Source: Promerops cafer
Lineage: Eukaryota; Chordata; Aves; Passeriformes; Nectariniidae
Direction of reading: 5' to 3'
Length of the DNA stretch: 64,000 nt
NCBI GenBank assembly: GCA_013398275.1
Contig: VZSE01006234.1
Coordinates: 1,524,932 to 1,588,931 of the forward strand
Made by a program: the position numbers and the translations under genes. Under the pieces are notes generated by a model. It searched no databases. It saw only the letters and a program-made list of their open reading frames with translations, and was not told the origin of the DNA. Shown one piece after another: positions 27,101 through 35,720 of this stretch; position 1 is the first letter of the stretch; each line of letters begins with the position of its first letter.

Positions 27101-30100
27101 CTGTAGTCATGGTGTTACTAGATGTTATACCATATACTAGATGTTACTAGATTTTATACCATTTTAAAGCTTAATGTATGGCTTCACATGACTGTGTCTG
27201 CACATAGTGCTGATCCCCATGGTGTGTAAAGGTGTAATACAGGTCTTATAGTCAGTGCAGACTGGATGTTAACAGGACCTGCAGAGGCTGCTGGGTAGAC
27301 TACAATTGCACTTTTTCACCCCAGAAGTTCCTGTTACCTTTATTTCGAAAGAGAGGGTTTAAAACCCTGTGCTTTGTTCTGATAGTGCTTTGTGACTGGG
27401 CAGCCCTGGGGCACTCTGTGTTTGCAAATCGATGAGTCTTTTGAAAGAGAGCCACATCTGGGTCCAGTACACACAAGGACTGCCATTGCATGACTTTCCA
27501 GAAGTCTAGATTTGGCCAAGCAAGAAGTTTTGGTACCCTTCTGGAAGACTTTTTCAAAAAAGGTAAAAGTGCAATCTACTTGATGATCTCTTTTCCATTG
27601 GGATCCAGGCATGAAGATGATGTGCAACACTTCAAAGTGATGAGGGATTCAAAGGGTAGCTATTACTTGTGGACAGAGAAATTCCACTCGCTAAACAAGC
27701 TGGTGGACTACTACAAGACAACTTCCATCTCCAGGCAGAAGCAGATCTTCCTAAGGGACAGCAGTCAAGAAGAAAAGGTAAACACAAACTGTCTTTAGGA
27801 GTTTCTCAGTCAGAAACCTTTCTGTGGAAGGAGTTCATCCCATGAGAATGTCTCAGGATGAGGAGGAGGACAGTCTGTCCCTGGAAACCCAGACACAGAA
27901 CTACACTGGTGGGGCCTGAGACACAGATTTTTGGTGGATTCAGTGGTATGTAGAGTTGTATAATTGAGCAGAATTTTTTGATTCTTCAAATCTGAATAGA
28001 GGTGTTTTGCTAAAGCTGTGCTAAGACCTCAGAGCTGAAATTCTAAGATGCCAAGGGAAGCAGGACTTATTGAAATGCAGGTACAGGGCTGACTGGTGGG
28101 TTGTGACTGTGAAGAATTTGAGTCTGGTTTCTTAGTGTCCTTGCACGCACCCAGAGTGCAACTACAGCTGCAAGTTTGTCTGCTTAGAAGAATTGTCCAT
28201 CTTCTGCTACTGAGCAAACACAATAAAAGGAACGTGGAGGAACAGAGAGCAGAACCTGGAACAGTTAACCTGGCTGTTAGGAACTAGAAAGTACTACCAA
28301 GAAGAACGTAGCAGATCTGGGAACAAGATGTACCTTCAGGAAAGGTATAGTCGATGTTTGAGAATACAGAGAAATCCCAGTCCAGTGAATGCCTGGTTTT
28401 GTGCCAGGGGAACAAGCAAATGACATAGCAGAGGCTGCTACACATTGCACTCCCTGTACTGGGAGTGAACATGCCTGGTCACTGCAGCAACCCAAGTCCT
28501 GCCTCACTGGGAAACGGACTCTGGTATTAAATTACCAGGATGTGCAAGAGAGGCAAGGCAGAAAGTACGTGACCTGCTGACTACAGCAGTAAAGTTTTAT
28601 AGGCTGCATGTGGGTCATTCTTGCTGGCTCAAAATGAGAGATGATACATTTTTCAGTCTGAAGAATGGGCCTGGGTTGTTGTCTTCTTCTGGACCACTTA
28701 TACAGAGCTTTAAAAACGCACTAGTAAGGTATAAAAATAGAGGCTCTGGGATCTGTAAGAGAGATCACAGTGATGAATCTCTGTGTCTGGGGAAGGAAAG
28801 AAAGACTGTATGCATGTATATCAATATAACAACCTGTTTGGGCTGACTGTGAGCAGGAAGGGAAAGAGATGCATTTGCTCCAAGATGCAGACAGGCAAAT
28901 GAAAGAACAGAACTCAAGTTTGCTTTGGCAAACTCTCTGTACATTTGTTATGGTGATGGGCACAGCAGGGTATGTTTAGCACTCATCACAGTGGAGTTTC
29001 TGTTCAGAATTCAAATTTTAGATGCTGCAGCTGTATGATAAAATGATTGTAATATATAGATTTCAGTGCAGAGACAAATGAAGTCTAAGGGCAGTATTTC
29101 AAGAAAGGGCTTGGCTCCTGTGCTGATCCTCAAATCAGTAGCTGTATTTTCAGCCCAGCACCTCCCAGTACTACGCTGACTTCAGATGGAGAGTGGCTAT
29201 TTCAAAGATCTAAAATACAGGTTTCCTGATTTGTTCTGCTGTTCAGAGGGGCAGGGTCTTCTATTTGAAAGAGCCTTCAGAGTAGTAGTGCTCAGCGTGC
29301 AATGATTGCACAGCTTTAGTCAAGGACGTGGTAGGAAGCAAAACCTGACCTCACTTTTGTGATCTTTCTTCCATCAGGAGAGGCGTGGTGGGAGCCTGGA
29401 GAGGATAGGTCAGGAAGGATTCCACATGGGAGGAGCATCTGGAGAAGATCATTCTTCTATATCCAAGAGATACCTAGACCACCCTCCTCCCATACTGCAG
29501 CAGCAACAGGTACTACCAGGAACAAGGGGCTGGGACATCAAGCCCAGGCATATGAAATATCGGCTTTTATTGCTTGGTAGTGAGTGAACAGTCATTTTGT
29601 CAAAAATCTGCATCTCTCAGCTATGCACACAAAATAGAACTTGTTTCCTAGATGTTTCCTAATTCTTCTCTCCATCTCCCTGGGCCAATTTGTGTTGATG
29701 TGACTTAGATGTGTGGTCATATGGCTACTTTTCTTAGATTTTGTCTCATTATTCTTTGGCTAATTTGGCTACTAGATTTATAGGCCTGCTTGCTGTCCTT
29801 TACACTGTGGAGCAGCCCAAGAAAAGGTAAAGCAGTGAGATACAGTCAGCTGCATCAGCACCACTGATGTTCCCCCAGCATATGGGACAGAGGAAGAGCA
29901 AGGAGTGGGCAGGACTGGGTCATAATAATTCCAGGTTGGCTAAAGTCCCCTTGGCAAGCATGGCTTTTTATCTGGGAGTTTGAGCGACCTTAGTTTTCCT
30001 CCAAAAGTCTCAGAGACCAAAAAACCCCTCTCTGACCATTTGTCCTAGCAGCTGTGAAACACAGGTGAGGACAGTCAACTTTCAACTTCTTTTTTAAGAA

Positions 30101-33100
30101 GTAAAATCCAAAATAGAACAGTCTAAGCTGACCTCTCCCATGAGGGTCATTACTTGCAGAACTGGAGCACAGGGACTTTATTGGAAGCAGACATCTAAAA
30201 TTATGTGTGTGGGGGCTTGCCCCTGACTGCTTGCCCACTAATAACTCTTAAATCCCCTCATTTATACCTCTCAGAATATATATGTGTCATGGTTTAATCT
30301 CAACTGGCAACTAAGTACCATGCAGCCACTCAATCACTCCTCCTCCCGCTGGTGGGAGTAGGGAAAGAATCAGGAAAAAGGTAAAACTCGTGGGTTGAGA
30401 TAAGAACAGATTAATAATTGAAATAGAGTAAATAGTAGCAGTAGTAATAATAATAATTGTTGTTATTATTATTTTATCTTTACTTACAAGAAAACAACAA
30501 AAAGCAAGAGAGGAATAAAACTCAAGAAAAAGAAGTGATGCGTAATACAATTGCTCATCACCCACTGACTGATGCCAGTCCCTGACCAGTTATTGGCCTC
30601 TTCTGGCCAACTCCCCCCAGTTTATATACTGGGTATGATGTTCTAGAGTATGGAATATCCCTTTGGCCAGACACGGAAAAGTCCTTGATTTAGAGTGAGG
30701 CACTACTTAGCAACAACTGAAAGATTAGTGTATTACCAGCAGTATTCACATACGAAATCCAAAACACAGCACTATACCAGCTGCTTCAAAAAATTAACTC
30801 TAGTCCAGCCAAAACCACAACAACATGACTTTGCTGCTGCTGTTTTCTTTCTAGGAAAGATATGGTGGGAGTCTGGACAGGAAAGATGTGATGCACAGAC
30901 TAAGGGATCATGGCCAAGGAGGTGCAGGAGCTATGCAACGGAGACACACAGACCCACTGCACCAGCAGACACCGGTAGGTGATGCACCTGCAAGGCCTCA
31001 TCTGCCCAAGTCACTGGGTCCCTTAGCAAGGGCCAAGCAGTCTGGGCAGTGTCACCTACGTGGAGGTTGCGTGAGAAGCAGTGTATTTCACCTGCCAGGC
31101 CATGTCTCACAAGACATTTCTGAGTCTCAAGACTCTATCCCAGCCACCTGAATCTGCTTCTGGGGCACTCTGAGGGTAGGACTACAGTGTTATGTGAGCA
31201 TAGTTCTGGTAACTGCTCTCAAGGTCAGTCTTATGCAGCCTCAGTGCAAGAGGGAACTTAGCATGAGCTCACCAAAACAGGCATCTGGGACGTTGGAACA
31301 AGCACAAGCTCACCCTTGGATTTTGATCAAGCATGAGTCCAGTCCAGCAGAAGACATTTCTGAAAGCCTAATGATCTCTTCTAGTAGAACTTCATGTCCA
31401 TTAACGCACAGGGCTTTCAATTATCTTTGCCACCACAGCCAGGCAGTGACTGATGTCAGTAGCTAAACGTGCAGTACATTTTTTAAGTTCTGTGGAGAGC
31501 AGCCTCATGATACTGTACCATGCTGCAGTGCTCCTCCTGTCTTGCAGTGCACTTGTAGTCACACTGGCTCTTCCATTAATTTTTGCTGCAGTCCTGAGAA
31601 GGCCTGAGGTCACCCAGCTCTACATGTCTGTGCCTGGCACATCTCTCAGACCTCCTTTGTCATCAAAGCAGGACTCACCTACCTGACACCCTTGGCTGTC
31701 AGAGCCTGTTAGCACAGTGGATGTGGGTGTGATCCAGATGTGTCTCTGCAGACACCCCAGACCACTCCCCCATGGCATCCATACCTGGCACTTGACCTTC
31801 AGTAACTACCTGCTCTGCAAATTCCCACTATGTGATTGCCCACAGAGAATGTGGTGTCTTTCTCTGCCTCAGCCTGTGATTCCACTGCTAGCTACAAAGT
31901 ATTTCCCCATCAGCTCAGTGTGACCTAAGGCATGCTCCTCTTCCTTGAAGAAATGTCCAGCTTAGCCCACAACCAGAGAACCTAGATCCAAGGAGAGAAG
32001 GGAAGGACAGCAGACCTTTCTCAAGAGTGAGTGAGAAAGAACAGACTGGATTAGGAGATTTGGAACATGTTAAAAAATAGGGGCATGCTCCTTTTCTTGG
32101 CAAAAGCCCCGAATCTGTATTGTAATCCAGCTTAAAATACAGTGGTTTTTATCTCTCAGAGACTGTGGCAATGAATAACAACATGCTTTTGCCTGCCACA
32201 TCCCATCAGTGATGCAGAAGCCACAAATCCAATTATAGGAAGGTCTATATGTCCAACCAAATAACTAGGGGCCAGGTCTAAGCAGGGCCCTGAATAGAAG
32301 ATTTATCAAAAGTTCGTCTGCCTTCAAACAGATCTCTCCACCTGTCCCTGCCAGATACACCTCCTAAATTATCCGTGCCCTGTGGCGTGGATGCCAACAA
32401 TTTCCCAGAAAGAACGCCAAGCTGTGTCCTTTAAAATATTATTTCTGGCCAAAGTGGGAGATTGACTGCAAAGTCCTTTTAAAAAAAAAATCTAACCATA
32501 GTGCACATTACAGTGCACACCCCAAATAAACTGGTATACCCAAACAGATAAATCCTTTGGATCTCAGGGACCTGACCTTGGGGAGAGTCTGAAGAAGGTT
32601 TAAGACTCTCCCCTCTGCCTCAAAAGTGCCTGAAAGAGCCAGTATGCATTCTTATTTTTCTTTATCCTTCTTTACAATGTTCTCTACTCTCGCCTGTGTG
32701 CTGGGTCTCTCTGTCCTCGACTGGCCGAGGACACATTTTGATATCTGTACCAGCATCAGGCCAGCTCCCTAGAGGCATTCCCTAATGGTTACAGACCAGC
32801 AGGTCTCAGGCAGGAGTCCTCCTGTGCTCTATAACTGGCTTCAGATGTGGCTGTCCTGGCTGCCCTTACAGGGCAGAGGCAGCAGAGCCATGAGAACACG
32901 ATTTCCTAAGGACCTGCTCTCAGCCTGACTTTTCACCTTATGGTGCAAATACCCACAAATACACTTGAGGCTGCTGAGGAACCAAACACCGTCCCTTGGG
33001 TGTCCCAGTAAATTGGTCCCTCCTTCCTGGCATCTTGGCCACTTCCTGGTTTAATTGCAAGTTGGTCTAAAATTCAGCACTGCTTGTCCTTGCTTACTGA

Positions 33101-33373
33101 ATGCATTTACTGGGTCTTAAGAGGGGTGACAGGAAGATGGTCTTTAGAAGTCCTGGCTCCTTGTTCCCTGCGTGTCTCTCCTCTCCTTTCCAGCGAACGC
33201 TGTGGGTCCGTGCCTTGTACGACTTTGATGCTATGGAGCACGACGAGCTGGGCTTCCGCAGTGGAGACATCTTAGAGGTCCTGGACAGCTCCAACCCATC
33301 CTGGTGGAAAGGACGCCTGCGTGGGGAACTGGGTCTCTTCCCTGCCAACTACGTCACACCAGTGCTGCTGTGA
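20289..33373 (+). CDS. GRAP2: GRAP2/GADS adaptor, complete spliced CDS (7 coding exons, 296 aa)
   Basis: This is the whole coding span. The exons are 20289-20366, 23413-23504, 25791-25910, 27609-27777, 29378-29509, 30855-30974 and 33194-33373, all with AG acceptors and GT donors. They sum to 891 nt and give 296 residues plus TGA. The domain order is SH3 (about 1-56), SH2 (about 58-147), a variable linker (about 148-240) and SH3 (about 241-294), which is the GRB2/GRAP/GADS family layout. The start MEAIAKFDF and the end FPANYV point to GADS rather than GRB2 or GRAP. In known biology GADS is a cytosolic adaptor: its SH2 binds phospho-LAT, and its C-terminal SH3 binds an RxxK motif in SLP-76. Human GADS is about 330 aa, and the deficit here lies in the linker. 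Splice joins were inferred by eye from phase and homology; no transcript was available. Confidence 0.95.
21598..21652 (+). mobile_element. Possible short MIR-like relic in GRAP2 intron 1
   Basis: GCCAGGTCACTTTTCTTTCTG, then CACAGTTTCCCTTCCTGTAA, then AATCACTAT resembles the MIR core CAAGTCACTTAACCTCTCTG...TTTCCTCATCTGTAAAAT. It is short, so chance similarity is possible. Confidence 0.35.
23413..23504 (+). CDS. GRAP2: GRAP2 coding exon 2 (residues 27-57, end of N-terminal SH3)
   Basis: The exon is 92 nt, between TCCATTGCAG and the donor GTAAGT. It begins in phase 0 and ends with two bases of the codon for Pro57, completed by the next exon. It carries the ligand-groove residues of the SH3: Trp34 of the EEW motif and the GYVPKNF motif (44-50). 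The reading frame continues open for a few codons past the donor, but the donor and the phase of exon 3 fix the end. Confidence 0.95.
24099..24148. repeat. Compound (CT)n(CA)n microsatellite in GRAP2 intron 2
   Basis: A run of about 12 CT units passes directly into about 13 CA units. It lies just after a small CpG-rich patch (about 23930-24010). The apparent Ser-Leu and Thr-His peptides in overlapping frames are artefacts of the repeat. Confidence 0.97.
25791..25910 (+). CDS. GRAP2: GRAP2 coding exon 3 (residues 57-97, first half of SH2)
   Basis: The exon is 120 nt, after CACTTGACAG and before GTATCTGC. It starts the SH2 domain with the WFDEKISRHEAE segment, whose Arg65 is the alpha-A arginine. 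It also holds the FIVRAS motif, where Arg83 is the invariant phosphotyrosine-binding arginine (FLVR equivalent). It ends with two bases of Arg97, and a GRB2-type SH2 is normally split here. Cys79 sits just before FIVR. Nothing suggests loss of function. Confidence 0.95.
27118..27162. repeat. Local duplication of ACTAGATGTTATACCA-type unit
   Basis: ACTAGATGTTATACCA (27118-27133) is repeated in altered form (ACTAGATGTT ... TTATACCA, 27137-27162) within GRAP2 intron 3. Confidence 0.75.
27609..27777 (+). CDS. GRAP2: GRAP2 coding exon 4 (residues 97-153, second half of SH2)
   Basis: The exon is 169 nt between GGGATCCAG and AAAAG|GTAAAC. The first base completes Arg97 and the exon ends in phase 0. 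It contains the VQHFKV strand with His104 (beta-D histidine) and the LWTEKF segment, where Trp118 is the EF-loop tryptophan that in GRB2-family SH2 domains imposes pYxN ligand selectivity. LVDYY and the end of the SH2 at LRD (145-147) follow. A GADS-type pYxN-reading SH2 is therefore intact. The reading frame continues only 7 codons past the donor. Confidence 0.95.
29378..29509 (+). CDS. GRAP2: GRAP2 coding exon 5 (residues 154-197, linker part 1)
   Basis: The exon is 132 nt (44 codons, phase 0 at both ends), after TTCTTCCATCAG and ending CAACAG|GTACTA. It begins ERRGGSLE and ends HPPPILQQQQ, and lies between the SH2 and the C-terminal SH3. The terminal Pro and Gln run is all that is visible of the Gln/Pro/His-rich stretch of mammalian GADS. 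The donor is weak after position +4. Because the exon is a multiple of three, skipping it would keep the frame. The assignment rests on frame, splice sites, and similarity of its start to the human linker as remembered. Confidence 0.85.
30285..30823 (+). mobile_element. Solo LTR of an avian ERVL-type endogenous retrovirus in GRAP2 intron 5
   Basis: The segment begins TGTCATGGTTTAATCTCAAC and ends near CCAGCCAAAACCACAACA. In between are landmarks I recognise from a common bird ERVL-type LTR: CTCGTGGGTTGAGATAA near 30388, TTTATATACTGGGTATGATG near 30621 and GGAATATCCCTTTGGCCAG near 30652. An ATT/AAT simple repeat (30441-30475) sits inside it. No retroviral gene is present, so this is a solo LTR. 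Target-site duplications are not clear, which suggests an old insertion. The family name cannot be fixed without a repeat library. Confidence 0.75.
30432..30474. repeat. AAT/ATT simple repeat inside the LTR
   Basis: TAGTAATAATAATAATTG is followed by its near inverse, GTTATTATTATT, making a short self-complementary AT-rich tract within the LTR remnant. Confidence 0.85.
30855..30974 (+). CDS. GRAP2: GRAP2 coding exon 6 (residues 198-237, linker part 2)
   Basis: The exon is 120 nt (40 codons, phase 0 at both ends), after TTTTCTTTCTAG and before GTAGGT. It starts ERYGGSLDRK, which echoes the start of exon 5. It ends with QRRHTDP, in which Thr229 matches human Thr262, a reported HPK1 phosphorylation site that promotes 14-3-3 binding. 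The caspase-3 site DIND of mammalian GADS is not visible; the local sequence is LDRKD. The acceptor lies about 32 bp downstream of an LTR remnant. Confidence 0.9.
33194..33373 (+). CDS. GRAP2: GRAP2 last coding exon (residues 238-296, C-terminal SH3, stop)
   Basis: The exon starts after CCTCTCCTTTCCAG, encodes 59 residues and ends with TGA at 33371-33373. It holds the whole C-terminal SH3: ALYDF (244-248), the acidic HDELGF segment, the paired Trp274-Trp275, and FPANYV (286-291). In the family this SH3 binds the RxxK motif of SLP-76 (also HPK1 and GAB-type partners) with high affinity, and the visible binding residues are present. The tail ends TPVLL rather than the mammalian PMTR. Confidence 0.96.
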   Translation, partial: RTLWVRALYDFDAMEHDELGFRSGDILEVLDSSNPSWWKGRLRGELGLFPANYVTPVLL

Positions 33374-34437
33374 GGGCACAGCATGGCCCAGAGGGCTCTG
33401 CTGGAGCTGCTCTTCTGACAAGACAGGGACAGAGAAGGAGTGCGTCTTCCTTTGCCACAAGAACATACATTGTTTTTTGTTTTGTCTTAATTTATTGGCA
33501 GTTGATCTTTTGAAATGTTGGTATGAAAGAGAAACCCTTTGAAGAAGAAATTTTTTATCCCTATTTTTCACAGTCATGAAGGGGAGGGAGCAAAAATCTT
33601 GGACTGTTCATTGAGACTTTGCTGGGTGCTCCCTGCCCTGTCACCTCTTTGGGTAACTATTGACAAGCTCCTGCAATTAGGTTTATTCTGTGGAAATGCC
33701 CCTCAGGAAAGTCAGGCTTCAGGTTAACTTCAGGTTCAGTATTCAGGTAGCCCTATCCCTTCAGTTTGGGTCTGGTAGCAGTCATAGTCTCTTCAGGCTC
33801 CATTCCACTTTTCTGTCAGAGGCACGAGGGACGCCCATGTGAATTAAATGATCCTTGGCAACCACATTAATCCTTCAGTTAAGGAAGGAAAGTGAAGGGG
33901 CTTTAGGTTGAGGCTGAGGCAATCTAGACTTTCCTTAATAGTTTCTGGCTTGCCCATCTCATACTGTGTGTATGGACTGTATGGATATACCAGATGAAGG
34001 GAAGGAACCCTGTAAGCTCTTGTACAAACATGCAAGTGATGAAGGTATGGGAGGGCAAGAAGCTTTCTTTGCTTCTTCTCATAGGCCTGCTCTTCTTTCT
34101 GCACCCCGTAACAACTTAACCCATTTTCAAGCTGCCCTTCTGGGTACCTACACTTCAGCTAGATAGCTTGATTGGAGCAGATCAGGCCCTTCAGCTAAAT
34201 TAGTACCCACTGGACTGGATAACAGTTAATATCCCTCACTGGTTCCTTTTGTAGAACTGACCTGGGGAGGGATTTGAGAGGTTTCTCTGGTTTGGTGGCA
34301 GAAGTTCTTTCCCTGAGAACTTGCTGTGCTGAGGATCACCATGTACACAACTCTGGCTTACTAGAGAAATGTCTCATCCAACAGGTTAAGCTGCTATTTT
34401 ACAGTATGCAGAGAATAAAGCTGTAGCCATTTAATAG
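33374..34437 (+). other. GRAP2: GRAP2 3' UTR with polyadenylation signal
   Basis: About 1.05 kb follows the stop codon without splice-like interruption. A canonical AATAAA lies at 34414-34419, and a T-rich segment follows within 40 bp. The cleavage site was placed about 18 nt downstream by convention. No closer AATAAA was noticed after the stop. The exact 3' end needs transcript data. Confidence 0.7.
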
Positions 34438-34748
34438 TCTATTCTCTGTTCCAGTTTCTTTTGGATAAAATAAGGTAAATTAATAGGTTTTCAAATAACT
34501 GCTGAGTGAATGCCCAGATGTGATAGAAATTTATTGCAAATGCACATTAACTGTCCCCTTCACAAACTCTCTGAAGGGGAGAGAGTTTGCATAACCACTG
34601 CTCAGGCATGTTGATATTAAACAAACTGACTGAATTTTTCACAACATGTGGGACCTCAGCGGTCAGCAAGGAGAAGTGATGATTAATCATTATTGAAAAA
34701 GAAAGAATAGGCAAGTGAAAACCTCTAAACACAAATCAGACTCAGCAA

Positions 34749-34776
34749 CAAAAAAAAAAAAAAAAAGAAAAAAAAT
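34749..34776. repeat. Poly(A) tract about 330 bp after the GRAP2 polyadenylation site
   Basis: A run of A residues with one G interruption. No retroposed gene or LINE 3' end is recognisable directly upstream, so it is recorded as a simple repeat. Confidence 0.9.
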
Positions 34777-35609
34777 AGTTCTTATCTTTTGATAGTCTCA
34801 GTGGAAGAAAAAGAACCCAGGAAATAGGTTCTTGGTGAAATCCAATTTAATGTAGCTGGCCTGAATAAAGCTGCCAGCTAGACAGAGTATTAGCACAAAG
34901 AACCCATTTTGAGAGAACTCCACCAAAAGCAGATTGGTGAAGTAAAATGAGAATATTTAACAAGGCATATAAGCTCTAAAGAGAATAGAAAACTTTGAAA
35001 GACACATTAAGAACTTACTGGCTCCCACAGTGGTCCAGGGCATACGACTGCCTGGGCTGGACGTGGCCCTGTTCTCTTGCAGGAGCTCTGTTCTGGCCCT
35101 TTAGTGTCTTCTTCTAAAGGGAAGTCCATGAGGCTTCTTTTGGAACAGGATCCATTACCATTGGTATGAAGGTGTAACCTCAGTGACTCCAGTCTGAAGA
35201 GTGTTTTGGTGTGATTTGCCCTTTTTTAACCTTTTTGTGTGTTGGTTGCTTTTCTGCTAAGGTAGTAACAAATTTGGAAGAGAGAGGGTTAATAGTGAGA
35301 GAGAGGCAGGGTATTAAGGCCAGAAGGAGATGGAACCAAGAAACCAGAGACCAACAAAGGCAAAGGAGGGATAAAAATGATGAATCTTTCATATTCAGCT
35401 CTGGCTGAAACAAAAGAAATGGTGTATTCACAATTACTCCCATCATGTCAAATCATCTTTCAATTAATTCCTTTTTTTCTGTATTAGTTACTTTTAAAAT
35501 TAGAAGCAATGTCTCCTTTTCCTTTCCTCAGCACTCTAAAGACCCTCTTGGTAGTGAAGATGTAGTTGCACAAAATTAATTGAAGATAATGCACTTAGCA
35601 GTTTGATAG

Positions 35610-35720
35610 CTCTTCACACATTTGAAACCCCTTTACAGAGATTAACTAATTAAGCAAGTCTAAGTAGTGCATTGTAAGTACCCCCGTGTTAACTCATGAT
35701 TCATTTGAGGAAGAGGTAAA
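35610..35720 (-). mobile_element. Possible MIR/L3-type relic, antisense
   Basis: ATAGCTCTTCACACATTTGA, then CCCTTTACAGAGATTAACTA, then GATTCATTTGAGGAAGAGG loosely follows the antisense order of MIR3/L3 tails (CTTTACAAACATTAACTAATTAA...TTTTACAGATGAGGAA). Weak. Confidence 0.3.

Larger units (their letters stand above)
20367..33193 (+). other. GRAP2: GRAP2 introns 1-6
   Basis: The introns between coding exons are 3046, 2286, 1698, 1600, 1345 and 2219 bp. Intron 2 carries the compound CT/CA microsatellite, intron 1 a possible MIR relic and intron 5 the solo LTR. Intron 6 contains a poly(A) run near 32479-32489. No extra coding exon for the Gln/Pro-rich linker was found in introns 5 or 6. Confidence 0.8.
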
